Shown here: piece by piece, positions 19,031-27,156 of the stretch
Layout: every line of letters begins with the position of its first letter
Position numbering within the stretch: position 1 is the first letter of the stretch
Origin: Pseudoclavibacter sp. AY1F1
GTDB taxonomy: Bacteria; Actinomycetota; Actinomycetes; Actinomycetales; Microbacteriaceae
Direction: 5' to 3'
Length of the DNA: 64,000 bases
Assembly (NCBI RefSeq): GCF_002931075.1
Contig: NZ_PSTQ01000001.1
Span: forward strand, 620,001 to 684,000
The notes under the pieces: generated by a model
Databases searched by the model: none
Told to the model about the DNA's origin: nothing
The model's input: only the letters and a program-made list of their open reading frames with translations
Translations under genes and position numbers: made by a program

Positions 19031-19836
19031 CTGAGCCGCTGATGCGACGACCGCCCATCCGAGATGTGCGGGTCGTGGTGCCGGTTCGCGACGAAGAGCA
19101 GACGCTCGGCGCCTGTCTCAGCGCCCTCACCGACGCTATGAACACCCTTCAGCGCGCTGACGAGGCCTCGTGCAGGAACGTCCGTGTCAGCACATTCCTG
19201 GTGCTCGACACCTGTCGTGACACAAGCGCGCGCATCGCCGCGGACGCAGCGGCCCGCGACGCGCGCATCCACGTGATCGAGCGCACGCACGGCTCCGTCG
19301 GCATGGCCAGGCGCGACGGCGTCCGTGTCGCGCTCTCGCTCGAAGCTCCTCACGATGCGCATGCCCTCGACATCGGTGCGACCTGGATCGCCTCGACCGA
19401 CGCCGACTCGACGGTGCCCGCAGACTGGCTCACCAAGCACCTCGAGTTCGCCAACGACGGGGTCGACCTGCTCCTCGGCACAGTCCTTCTCGCGCCGGAC
19501 CCCGAGAACCCGGCGATGAGCGCGAGGTGGTTCGAGGGATACGAAAGCGTCGAGGGCCACCCGCACGTGCACGGCGCGAATCTCGGGATCCGAGCATCCA
19601 CGTACGTGAAGGCCGGGGAATTCCCCGCATCGCGAGAACACGAGGACGTCGGCCTCGTTGCGGCGGTGGCCGCCACCGGTGCGATCATCCGCTCGAGCGC
19701 GCGGCTCCCCATCGTGACTTCCGCGCGACGGGTCGGCCGCACCCCGGGAGGCTTTGCGAGCTTCCTCAGCGACCTTTGTGGTCCGGGACTTCGGCCGCGA
19801 GACAATCGGGATACGACAATCGTCAGGAGCTTTTGA
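19027..19836 (+). CDS. family 2-type glycosyltransferase
   Basis: A 269-residue GT-A glycosyltransferase: VVVPVRDEEQTLGACLSAL at the N-terminus, TCRDTS, the nucleotide/metal motif STDADST (DxD), and an acceptor-side region GANLGIRASTY followed by EHEDVGL (catalytic ED). No membrane segment, so it works in the cytoplasm on a soluble or membrane-associated acceptor. GTG at 19027 overlaps the previous stop (GTGA); an ATG at 19042 is an alternative start. Third gene of the operon; it would transfer the sugar that the fused deacetylase/methyltransferase modifies, or the reverse order. Confidence 0.87.
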   Translation: MTEPLMRRPPIRDVRVVVPVRDEEQTLGACLSALTDAMNTLQRADEASCRNVRVSTFLVLDTCRDTSARIAADAAARDARIHVIERTHGSVGMARRDGVRVALSLEAPHDAHALDIGATWIASTDADSTVPADWLTKHLEFANDGVDLLLGTVLLAPDPENPAMSARWFEGYESVEGHPHVHGANLGIRASTYVKAGEFPASREHEDVGLVAAVAATGAIIRSSARLPIVTSARRVGRTPGGFASFLSDLCGPGLRPRDNRDTTIVRSF

Positions 19837-20363
19837 TGACATCGGCACGAGGATTCGACCACGAGGTCTACGCGGGATACCTCAATGCGCACCTCCTGGC
19901 GTCTGAGGCCGGGCTTCGGGCGTTCAAGTCGGCGACGGCGACCTGGGAGGGCACCCCGCACGCGAAGACGATGCGGTTGCTCGTCCTGCACATCGCCGCA
20001 GACCGAAGAGACCTGCTGGCCCTCATCGAGGCGCTCGGCTACCGGGAGTCCGCCCTGAAGCTGTGGCTCACGAACGCGGCCCGTATCGCGGGCACCTTCA
20101 ACCCCGTGAACATCCTGCGCCTCCGCGAGAGGCCGAGCACGCAGCTCGAACTCGACACGCTCACCGGCATGGTGCGCGCCAAGCTCTCGATGTGGGAGGC
20201 GCTCATCGCGATACAGCCGCGCGACCCGCGCTTGGTGCTCGCTGGGCTCGAAGAGCTCGAGGCTCGCGCACAGACGCAGATCGACCTCATCCAGAGCATC
20301 AGCCAGGACTCCGTTGAGGAGCGGTTCCTCGCACAGGAGCCGCGGGCCGGCGCCGCGTCGTGA
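19836..20363 (+). CDS. helical protein of unknown function
   Basis: A 175-residue protein predicted to be nearly all alpha-helical, with FDHEVYAGYLNAHLLASEAG, an HIAADRRDLLALIEALGY segment and a final repeat-like helix EELEARAQTQIDLIQSIS. Ferritin-like or four-helix-bundle folding is possible but no metal-binding ExxH pair is clear. AGGAG precedes the ATG, which shares one base with the glycosyltransferase stop. It overlaps the next gene by GTGA, so it is an integral part of the operon and may be a scaffold or partner of the flavoprotein. Confidence 0.7.
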   Translation: MTSARGFDHEVYAGYLNAHLLASEAGLRAFKSATATWEGTPHAKTMRLLVLHIAADRRDLLALIEALGYRESALKLWLTNAARIAGTFNPVNILRLRERPSTQLELDTLTGMVRAKLSMWEALIAIQPRDPRLVLAGLEELEARAQTQIDLIQSISQDSVEERFLAQEPRAGAAS

Positions 20364-21787
20364 GTCGCAGCGCGATCGTCGTCGGGGCGGGACCGAACGG
20401 ACTCACCGCCGCGGCACTGCTCGCCAAGCAAGGGGTCGAGGTCACCGTCTACGAGCGTGACACACAGGTCGGGGGAGCATCCAGGTCAGCCGAGCTCTTC
20501 GGCGAGGGATACGTGAGCGACCTCGGCGCCGCGGCTCACCCGTTCGGTATCGCCAGCCCGGCCTTCCGTGAGCTTGAGCTCGAGCGGAACGGGCTCGAAT
20601 GGGTTCACCCCGTCGTCCCGATGGCGCACCCACTCCCGGGCGGGCGCGCCGCGATGCTCCACCGGGACATCGAGCAGACCGCGCGGGAACTCGGCATCGA
20701 TGGCCCGGCGTGGCGGCGGCTCCACGAGCACTTTTCGCGCCGCCCAGTCGAGACGGTCGAGAACGCCATGGGGCCGCTCCTGCGCATCCCGCCGCATCCG
20801 ATCGACATGGTTCGGCTTGGCCTGCCCGGCGCACTACCGGCGGCTACGCTGGCTGGCCTCCTCTTCAGGAGCGGTGCGGCTAAAGCCCTCTTCGCAGGCT
20901 CCTCAGCGCACCCGACCCTGCCGTTGACCCGGCCGCTGACGGCCGCGTTCGGCATCGTTTTCGGTGCGCTTGGACACAGCACGGGCTGGCCCGTCGCCCG
21001 GGGAGGCTCGGTCAGCATCACGGATGCGCTCGCGAGGGTCCTCATCGCCAACGGTGGCCGCATCGAGACCACGTCCGAGGTCACCGATCTTCGCGACCTT
21101 CCGGAAGCCGACGCGGTGCTCCTCGACCTCACGCCCAAGCAAATCCTGCGGGTAGCGCCCGACCAGCTGGAGTCTCGCTACGCGGCTCACCTGGCGCGGT
21201 GGAAGTACGGGGTCGGCGTCCACAAGATCGACTACCTGCTCGACGGCTCCGTGCCGTGGGCGGATGCCCGCGTCTCCGGCGCGGGAACGGTGCACGTCGG
21301 CGGAACGATGGGGGAGATCGTTGCCGCCGAGCGGTCCGTCAACCGTGGCGAGATGCCAGATCGTCCGTTTGTCATGGTGACGCAGCAGTCCAACGCGGAC
21401 CCGAGTCGCACACGAGGCGGCAAGCAGGTGCTCTGGACGTACGCGCACGTGCCGAACGGAGCCTCACTCGACGTACGCCCCCGGCTCGAGGCGCAGATCG
21501 AGCGCTTCGCCCCCGGGTTCGGAGACGTCATCCTCGATCGCCGGGAGTGGTCGCCGAGCGCCCTCGAAGCGTGGAACCCGAACCTCGTCGGCGGCGACAT
21601 CGGGGGAGGGACCCTCGCAGGCACGCAGCAGCTGTTCAGGCCAGCACCAACGCTCCACCCGTACCGAGCCGGACGACGCGGGTTGTACGTGTGCTCCTCG
21701 TCGACCCCGCCTGGCGGCGGAGTGCACGGCATGCCGGGGATGCACGCCGCGCGCGCGGTGCTGCGCGACTGGGCCAGCGGCGCGTGA
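20360..21787 (+). CDS. phytoene-dehydrogenase-like FAD oxidoreductase
   Basis: A 475-residue CrtI/COG1233-type amine-oxidase fold enzyme. The dinucleotide motif IVVGAGPNGLTAAALLAKQG starts at residue 6, followed by YERDTQVGGASRS, and the C-terminal FAD motif YVCSSSTPPGGGVHGMPGMH. The sequence is closer to the general COG1233 group than to carotenoid desaturases, and no crtB or crtE is near, so a carotenoid role is unlikely. Last gene of the five-gene operon; it would oxidise a lipid or isoprenoid part of the product. Confidence 0.83.
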   Translation: MSRSAIVVGAGPNGLTAAALLAKQGVEVTVYERDTQVGGASRSAELFGEGYVSDLGAAAHPFGIASPAFRELELERNGLEWVHPVVPMAHPLPGGRAAMLHRDIEQTARELGIDGPAWRRLHEHFSRRPVETVENAMGPLLRIPPHPIDMVRLGLPGALPAATLAGLLFRSGAAKALFAGSSAHPTLPLTRPLTAAFGIVFGALGHSTGWPVARGGSVSITDALARVLIANGGRIETTSEVTDLRDLPEADAVLLDLTPKQILRVAPDQLESRYAAHLARWKYGVGVHKIDYLLDGSVPWADARVSGAGTVHVGGTMGEIVAAERSVNRGEMPDRPFVMVTQQSNADPSRTRGGKQVLWTYAHVPNGASLDVRPRLEAQIERFAPGFGDVILDRREWSPSALEAWNPNLVGGDIGGGTLAGTQQLFRPAPTLHPYRAGRRGLYVCSSSTPPGGGVHGMPGMHAARAVLRDWASGA

Positions 21788-21804
21788 GGCACGCCGGTGG
21801 CCGC

Positions 21805-21810
21805 TACGGT
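21805..21810 (+). promoter_or_regulatory. -10 box of leaderless gene at 21817
   Basis: TACGGT followed by 6 bases and ATG, without a ribosome site. It shows that the epimerase gene has its own promoter despite following the operon by only 29 bases. Confidence 0.5.
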
Positions 21811-21816
21811 TGAGCC

Positions 21817-22791
21817 ATGCATCCACCCGTCACCGGAACCAGGCATGATCTCGAGAACGATCGGGTCCGCGTCGAGGTCGGCACGGTAGCCGCCGTCCTG
21901 CGCTCCCTCGAGGTTAACGGCACCCAACTCGTCGAGGACTTCGGCGACGGTGTCCTCCCGCCGTTCGGCGCCGGCATCACGCTCTTCCCCTGGCCCAATC
22001 GGGTGCGCGACGGCAAATGGCTCCTGGACGGCAGGCCTCAGCAGCTCGACCTCACTGAGCCGAGCAAGGGCAACGCCTCGCACGGGCTGCTCCGCAACAC
22101 GGAGTACGCGGTGGCCCAGAAGGACGGCTCGACCATCGAGCTCGGCGCGACTGTCTTCCCACAGCACGGATGGCCCTTCACGCTCCGCCACTGCGTGCGG
22201 TACCGGGCCACCGAGAGCGGCCTCGAGGTCACTCACACCGTCACCAACCTCGGGGCCCGAGACGCCGTCTTCGCGGTCGGCGCGCATCCGTATTTCCGGA
22301 TCGGCGAGGAGCCCATCGCGGATCTCGTCGTGACGTCGGACCTGGTCGAGCGTGTCCTTCTCGACGACCGCCTGCTCCCCATCGGCACGGAGCCCGTCCA
22401 GCGCGGCGGAGAGTTCGACCTGACTCGCGGACGGGAGGTCGGTCAGCTCGACCTCAACTATGCATTCCGGGTTCGCCCGACAGGTGACCGGGTTCTGCTG
22501 ACGCTCAGTTCGCGAACCGGCGCGCACCTCGAGCTGTGGGGAGACGAAGCCTTCCGTCATCTCCAGCTCTACACGCCAAGCGACTTCCCGCGTCCAGACG
22601 GGCACCACGGCGGCACAGGGCTCGCCTTCGCGGCAGAGCCCATGACCTCGCCGCCAGACGCCCTCAACTCGGGCACTGACCTCATCGGCATCGAGGCCGG
22701 CCAGACATGGAGCGCCGCCTGGGGCGTCAGGTTCACCAGCTCGGAGTCCGCTGGGGCCGCAGCGAGGCCGTTCGGGTCGAGGAGGTCTTGA
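21817..22791 (+). CDS. aldose 1-epimerase family protein
   Basis: A 324-residue galactose-mutarotase-fold enzyme that interconverts alpha and beta anomers of hexoses. Visible are FPWPNRVRDGKW, NASHGLLRN (binding His), the catalytic HPYF in VGAHPYFRIG, and the late acid in LQLYTPSDFPRPDG, followed by FAAEPMTSPPDALNSG. It matches the YihR-like bacterial subgroup. Its stop is one base from the stop of the convergent lacI-type gene. Confidence 0.9.
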   Translation: MHPPVTGTRHDLENDRVRVEVGTVAAVLRSLEVNGTQLVEDFGDGVLPPFGAGITLFPWPNRVRDGKWLLDGRPQQLDLTEPSKGNASHGLLRNTEYAVAQKDGSTIELGATVFPQHGWPFTLRHCVRYRATESGLEVTHTVTNLGARDAVFAVGAHPYFRIGEEPIADLVVTSDLVERVLLDDRLLPIGTEPVQRGGEFDLTRGREVGQLDLNYAFRVRPTGDRVLLTLSSRTGAHLELWGDEAFRHLQLYTPSDFPRPDGHHGGTGLAFAAEPMTSPPDALNSGTDLIGIEAGQTWSAAWGVRFTSSESAGAAARPFGSRRS

Positions 22792-22792
22792 C

Positions 22793-23839
22793 TCAGATGC
22801 CCTTGCCGGAGGAGCGCCGGACCACGAGACGCGGTTCCACCAGCAACTCGCTTGGCAGGGAGTCCTTGCCGGCCTCTGCTTCGATGAGCCAGCGCGCGGC
22901 CTCGCGGCCGATGACTGCGTTGTGCGGGTCGACGGATGTCAGCGAGACTCCCGCGATCGACGCGAGGAACGAGTTGTCGTAGCCGGTGAGCGCGACGTCG
23001 TCCGGCGTGAGCCCGCGCTCATCGAGTGCGCGCTGCACACCGAGGGCGGCGAGGTCGTTGGATGCGATGATCGCGGTCGGCCGAGTTGCCCGCGCCAGCA
23101 CGCTTGTTGCGGCCATGTAGCCGCCGAGTTCCGTGAAGTCGCTGTCCTGGACGTGCACGTGGCTGCCGAGGCCGTGCTTCGTCATGGCCTCCTCGTACGC
23201 GTCAGCCCTGCTCCGGCCGACGGCGGTCAATCCGCCGAGATGCACGATGTCGCTGTGCCCGAGCGAGGTGAGGTGCTCGACCAGGAGCGCGAGCCCCTTC
23301 CGGTCGTCGGTGCGCACGCTACCGGCATTCGGCAGGCCCTCCGACAGGCCGGACGCGACGACGACGGGACGATCCTCGGCGAGTGAGCCGAGCGAGGCGA
23401 CGTCCGGAAGCGAGCCCGCGATGAGGACGCTCCTGGGGCGAAGATCGCTGAGGGTGGCGATGGTTCCCTCGTTGAGACGACGCACGGTTCCGCTCTGCGG
23501 GAGCACAGCCGTCGTCATCAGACCGCGGCGACCTGCCCGGTCGAACTCGAGGCTCGCGGCGTCGATGATCTCGGCGAACACTGGGTTAACGGGGTCGGCG
23601 ACGAGGATGCCGATGAAGTCGCTCATGTTGGTGGCGAGCGAGCGGGCGAGCAGGTTTGGCCGGAAGCCCAGCTCCTCTGCAGCCGCGAGCACGCGACTCT
23701 TCCTGGCCTCGCTGACCTTCTCCGGGTCGCTGTAGACGAGCGAGACAAGAGATTTGGACACGCCAGCCACCGCCGCCACGTCGCGAATAGTTGGACGCTT
23801 TGCGGAATTCCGTACAGCAGTGCGCTGATGTTCTGACAA
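22793..23839 (-). CDS. LacI-family transcriptional regulator
   Basis: A 348-residue LacI/GalR repressor: helix-turn-helix PTIRDVAAVAGVSKSLVSLVYS with hinge LLARSLATN, then a periplasmic-binding-fold effector domain including IGILVADPVNPVFAEII and IIASNDLAALGVQRAL. The effector is probably a sugar. The start codon is TTG at 23839 with AGGAG five bases upstream. Two copies of a 13-base repeat lie in its leader. The target genes are not evident; the convergent epimerase and the sugar transporter at 25.8-30.7 kb are candidates. Confidence 0.9.
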   Translation of the reverse strand: MSEHQRTAVRNSAKRPTIRDVAAVAGVSKSLVSLVYSDPEKVSEARKSRVLAAAEELGFRPNLLARSLATNMSDFIGILVADPVNPVFAEIIDAASLEFDRAGRRGLMTTAVLPQSGTVRRLNEGTIATLSDLRPRSVLIAGSLPDVASLGSLAEDRPVVVASGLSEGLPNAGSVRTDDRKGLALLVEHLTSLGHSDIVHLGGLTAVGRSRADAYEEAMTKHGLGSHVHVQDSDFTELGGYMAATSVLARATRPTAIIASNDLAALGVQRALDERGLTPDDVALTGYDNSFLASIAGVSLTSVDPHNAVIGREAARWLIEAEAGKDSLPSELLVEPRLVVRRSSGKGI

Positions 23840-23844
23840 GAGGT

Positions 23845-23884
23845 CTCCTGGGGGAAACTCTAAGAGAAGGACTCCTGGGGGAAA
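23845..23884. repeat. two 13-bp direct repeats upstream of lacI-type gene
   Basis: CTCCTGGGGGAAA occurs at 23845-23857 and again at 23872-23884, 27 bases apart. On the minus strand each copy reads TTTCCCCCAGGAG, so the proximal copy supplies the ribosome site for the TTG start and the distal copy would be a duplicate of it. Confidence 0.7.
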
Positions 23885-23943
23885 GGAGCGGTGAACTGCC
23901 CACTCTACGGGGTAAGTCCGCCGAATTCCCCGAACGTCGCGGC

Positions 23944-23949
23944 TAGGAT
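23944..23949 (+). promoter_or_regulatory. -10 box of leaderless gene at 23956
   Basis: TAGGAT, 6 bases, then ATG; no Shine-Dalgarno sequence. Confidence 0.55.
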
Positions 23950-23955
23950 CAGCCT

Positions 23956-24780
23956 ATGGTGACCCGACTTCGCGACGTGCTCGATTTTGTAGAGAGAAAG
24001 TGGCCATCCTCGGGGGCGGAGTCCTGGGATTCGGTCGGGCTAGTCTCTGGCGCGCTCGACGCTGAGATTCGCAGAATTCTCCTTGCGGTGGATGCTGCGC
24101 AGCTCACCGTCCAGGAGGCTGTGGACACCTCAGCGGACCTTCTCCTCATCCACCACCCGCTGCTTCTGCGTGGGGTCACCACGGTGGCAGAGACGACCGC
24201 GAAGGGCTCACTGCTCGCGCAGCTCATCCGGGCGGATGTCGCACTCATCGCCGCCCACACCAACGCCGATGTCGTCCAGACGGGCACTTCAGCTGCGCTG
24301 GCCGCTGCGCTCGACCTCGAAGGCTCGAAGCCGATCGTCCCTGCAGCCAGCGACCCTGAGCGAGGACTCGGCCGCATCGGCGTCCTCCGGGAGCCGACGA
24401 CGCTCGGGGCGCTCGCGCGAAAGCTCGCGGGCATCCTTCCCTCGACAGCGACGGGCATCCGTGCCGCTGGCTCGTTTGAACGAGTCGTCGAGACCATCGC
24501 ACTGTGCGGGGGAGCGGGCGACTCGCTCCTCAACGATCCCGCCGTCCTTGGCGCCGACGTCTACATCACCAGCGATCTCCGCCACCACCCGGCCTCGGAG
24601 TCGCTTGAGCAGTCGATCGCCCGTGGAACCGGACCTGCCCTCATCGACACCTCGCACTGGGCGAGCGAATGGCTGTGGCTGGACTACGCCGCCCGGGAGC
24701 TTCAGGAGGAATTCCCGCAGCTCCAGGTCGAGGTGTCGGAGCTCCGGACGGATCCGTGGGATTTCGCCATTCCCCAGTGA
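23956..24780 (+). CDS. Nif3-like dinuclear metal center protein
   Basis: A 274-residue member of the NIF3/YbgI family, toroidal hexamers with a two-metal site. Expected ligands are present: SWDSVGL near residue 20, LLIHHPLLLRG, AAHTNADV, and the C-terminal DTSHWASEWLWLDYAA (His and Glu). Proposed activities include GTP cyclohydrolase I type 2-like hydrolysis and DNA-related roles, none firmly established. It precedes the coiled-coil gene at 24879, the usual actinobacterial order. Confidence 0.92.
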   Translation: MVTRLRDVLDFVERKWPSSGAESWDSVGLVSGALDAEIRRILLAVDAAQLTVQEAVDTSADLLLIHHPLLLRGVTTVAETTAKGSLLAQLIRADVALIAAHTNADVVQTGTSAALAAALDLEGSKPIVPAASDPERGLGRIGVLREPTTLGALARKLAGILPSTATGIRAAGSFERVVETIALCGGAGDSLLNDPAVLGADVYITSDLRHHPASESLEQSIARGTGPALIDTSHWASEWLWLDYAARELQEEFPQLQVEVSELRTDPWDFAIPQ

Positions 24781-24843
24781 CGCCCCGCGCCGGCGCGCGC
24801 CCTGTGCAGGCAGCACACGACTTCACGACAGAATAAGGACATT

Positions 24844-24882
24844 ATGAACGCCATCCAAGACATGAACGTGGGCCGAGCATGA
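24844..24882 (+). CDS. 12-codon leader ORF coupled to the coiled-coil gene
   Basis: ATG at 24844 follows AAGGA at good spacing and encodes MNAIQDMNVGRA, stopping at TGA 24880-24882. That stop overlaps the ATG of the following gene (24879) in an ATGA junction, and the following gene has no strong ribosome site of its own. The mini-ORF therefore probably delivers ribosomes to it by termination-reinitiation. Whether the peptide itself matters is unknown. Confidence 0.5.
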   Translation: MNAIQDMNVGRA

Positions 24883-25613
24883 AGGCCAGCGAGGCAGACC
24901 AGCGTCGTCTGCTGGAGCTCGCCGAGATCGACACGAAACGGCGCCGAGTGCAGCACGTCGCGAAGAACCTGCCGGAGCAGCACCACCTGAACGCCCTCGA
25001 CGAGGAACGAACGCAGCACCGCGCTGAGGTCGTCCAGCTGCTCGGGCAGCTGGAGGATTCACGCAGCGAACTCAAGAAAATCGAGTCAGACGTGGAGACG
25101 GTCGAGGCCCGCCTCAAGCGCGACAACGACCGCTTGCAGGGCGCGTCGAGCCGCAAGGACATCGAAGCCCTGCAACGTGAGATTGAGGTGCTGCAGCGCC
25201 GCCGAACGATCCTCGAGGACGGTGAGCTGGAAGTCATGCAGCGCGTCGAAGAGCAGACGGCCGCCCACGAGGGTGCGCTCGAGTCTCAGCGTGGCGTGGA
25301 GGATCGCGCAACCGAGCTGGCGGTGCTCCGCGACGCCGCGCGCGACAACTTGAAGGGCGAGTACCGCGTGCTCGCTGAGCAGCGCGCAAGCGTACTCGGG
25401 TCGCTGCCGGCCGACCTCGTCGCGCTCTACGAGAAGCAACGCGAACGCTACGGAGTCGGAGCCGCCGAGCTCATCGGCATCATCACTACCGGCACCAACG
25501 TCGCGCTCGACCGTCCCGAGCTCGAGAAGATCCGCCGAGCTGCGCCGGACGACGTCGTCATCTGCCCGGATTCCGGGGCGATTCTCGTGCGCACGGAGAA
25601 ATCTTCACTCTGA
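24879..25613 (+). CDS. CdsZ/DUF164-type coiled-coil protein with degenerate zinc ribbon
   Basis: A 244-residue protein: residues about 5-180 form a long helical hairpin coiled coil (QRRLLELAEIDTKRRRVQHV ... SSRKDIEALQREIEVLQRRR), and the C-terminal 60 residues match the C4 zinc-ribbon module of this family. In relatives the module has two CxxC pairs; here the first pair reads TTGT (T203, T206) and the second CPDS (C229, S232), so three of four zinc ligands are lost. Family members bind nucleic acid and act in RNA metabolism or gene regulation. Follows the Nif3-like gene, presumably one operon. Confidence 0.85.
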   Translation: MKASEADQRRLLELAEIDTKRRRVQHVAKNLPEQHHLNALDEERTQHRAEVVQLLGQLEDSRSELKKIESDVETVEARLKRDNDRLQGASSRKDIEALQREIEVLQRRRTILEDGELEVMQRVEEQTAAHEGALESQRGVEDRATELAVLRDAARDNLKGEYRVLAEQRASVLGSLPADLVALYEKQRERYGVGAAELIGIITTGTNVALDRPELEKIRRAAPDDVVICPDSGAILVRTEKSSL

Positions 25614-25630
25614 GGCGAAAGAAGTCGCGC

Positions 25631-25667
25631 GCTCGCCGCTGAGTTCTGACATACTCAGTGGCGGAGC
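25631..25667 (+). terminator. possible terminator after the coiled-coil gene
   Basis: GCTCGCCGCTGAG and CTCAGTGGCGGAGC can pair with one bulge and one G-U pair around a 10-base loop, 17 bases past the stop at 25613. There is no U-run. Confidence 0.4.
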
Positions 25668-25763
25668 GCCGACGGCGTCGCTTGAAGTGAAACGCATCGT
25701 TGCTCCTCACCTATTACTACGGATCGTCCGGCACGTACCTGCCGGTAATGAGGGAGTACTCCT

Positions 25764-26912
25764 ATGGCAACTGTGACCTTTGAAAGCGCATCGCGCATCT
25801 ACACCGAGGGCGCTCGCCCAGCGGTTGACAGCTTGGACCTCGAGATCGACGATGGAGAATTCCTTGTCCTCGTCGGCCCGTCCGGCTGCGGCAAGTCCAC
25901 GTCGCTCCGCATGCTCGCGGGCCTCGAAGAGGTCAATCGCGGACGAATCCTCATCGGCGACCGCGACGTCACGCACCTCCCACCCAAGGACCGCGACATC
26001 GCCATGGTGTTCCAGAGCTACGCGCTCTACCCGCACATGACGGTCGGCGAGAACATGGGCTTCGCGCTCAAGATCGCCGGCATCAACAAGGAAGAGCGCG
26101 CGAAGCGCGTCCTCGAGGCCGCCAAGATCCTCGACCTCGAGCCCTACCTCGACCGCAAGCCGAAGGCGCTCTCGGGTGGTCAGCGTCAGCGTGTCGCCAT
26201 GGGCCGCGCCATCGTCCGCAGCCCCCAGGTCTTCCTCATGGATGAGCCGCTCTCGAACCTCGACGCCAAGCTGCGCGTGCAGACGCGTACGCAGATCGCG
26301 AGCCTCACCCGTCGTCTCGGTGTCACCACCGTCTACGTCACACACGACCAGACCGAGGCCCTGACGATGGGCGACCGTATCGCTGTCCTCAAGGACGGCG
26401 TCCTGCAGCAGGTCGGAACCCCGCGTGAGCTGTACGCCAAGCCCAAGAACGTCTTCGTCGCAGGCTTCATCGGCAGCCCGTCGATGAACATCTTCGGCGC
26501 CGACCTCACCTCAGAGGGTGTGCGCTTCGGCACCGACGTCATCCCACTCGAGCGTGCGACGCTGGCGAAGCTCAAGACGGGCACCGCCACGGTCGGCGTC
26601 CGCCCCGACGACATCATCATCTCGCGCGAGGAGAAGCCTGGCCTCAAGGTCGAGGTCGACCTGGTCGAGGAGCTCGGCGCCGAGGGGTATCTCTACGGCC
26701 ACTCGATGATCGACGGCAAGCGCACGGACATCGTCGCCCGCGTCGACGGTCGCAGCCACCCGGAGGTCGGAGAGACGATCTACGTCACGACCGACAACGA
26801 CCACATCCACATCTTCGACCCGGAGACCGAGCAGCGCATCAGCGGTGCCCTCACTGAGGCCATCCGCCTGCAGGAGGCGAACGACGCTCTCGCGAGCGGC
26901 GCAGCTAGCTAG
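25764..26912 (+). CDS. sugar ABC transporter ATP-binding protein (MsmX/UgpC type)
   Basis: A 382-residue CUT1-family ATPase: Walker A GPSGCGKST, Q-loop MVFQSYALYPHMTVGENM, signature LSGGQRQRVAMGRA, Walker B FLMDEPLSNLDAKLR, switch HDQTEALTMGD, and a C-terminal OB/TOBE regulatory domain (VGVRPDDI, LVEELGAEGYLYG). GGGAG precedes the ATG. It is encoded on the opposite strand and convergent to the permease/binding-protein operon at 27157-30671, which lacks its own ATPase; such MsmX-like proteins often energise several sugar importers, so it may serve others too. Confidence 0.93.
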   Translation: MATVTFESASRIYTEGARPAVDSLDLEIDDGEFLVLVGPSGCGKSTSLRMLAGLEEVNRGRILIGDRDVTHLPPKDRDIAMVFQSYALYPHMTVGENMGFALKIAGINKEERAKRVLEAAKILDLEPYLDRKPKALSGGQRQRVAMGRAIVRSPQVFLMDEPLSNLDAKLRVQTRTQIASLTRRLGVTTVYVTHDQTEALTMGDRIAVLKDGVLQQVGTPRELYAKPKNVFVAGFIGSPSMNIFGADLTSEGVRFGTDVIPLERATLAKLKTGTATVGVRPDDIIISREEKPGLKVEVDLVEELGAEGYLYGHSMIDGKRTDIVARVDGRSHPEVGETIYVTTDNDHIHIFDPETEQRISGALTEAIRLQEANDALASGAAS

Positions 26913-26932
26913 GAACTCCTCAGAGGAGATCG

Positions 26933-26972
26933 GAACGCCCTCCGCAGATCACACGATCTGCGGAGGGCGTTC
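26933..26972 (+). terminator. strong terminator of ABC ATPase gene
   Basis: A perfect 18-bp stem (GAACGCCCTCCGCAGATC and its complement) closes over a 4-base loop ACAC, 20 bases beyond the stop codon. Confidence 0.85.
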
Positions 26973-27090
26973 TGCTGTCCGCTCTGTCGACGATCTGTCC
27001 GCCTTCCCGTTCGCTCCTCCCGCGCCTGCGAAAGGCTTCTCACGGCGCGGGCGTGTGGCGCCGTGTGGACGCAGCGAGCAGAGACACGAA

Positions 27091-27118
27091 TGAGGGGGAG
27101 CCTTTCGGCTCCCCCTCA
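27091..27118 (-). terminator. terminator of sugar ABC permease operon
   Basis: TGAGGGGGAGCC and GGCTCCCCCTCA form a 12-bp stem with a TTTC loop, about 40 bases past the stop at 27157 on the minus strand. Confidence 0.8.
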
Positions 27119-27156
27119 TCTGATGGTTGCTGGCACGCGGTGGTGCCGGCAGGTGA

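Noticed and set aside
20360-21787. Carotenoid desaturase
   Set aside because: The fold matches CrtI-like enzymes, but there is no crtB, crtE or other carotenoid gene, and the gene is coupled to a sugar-modification operon.
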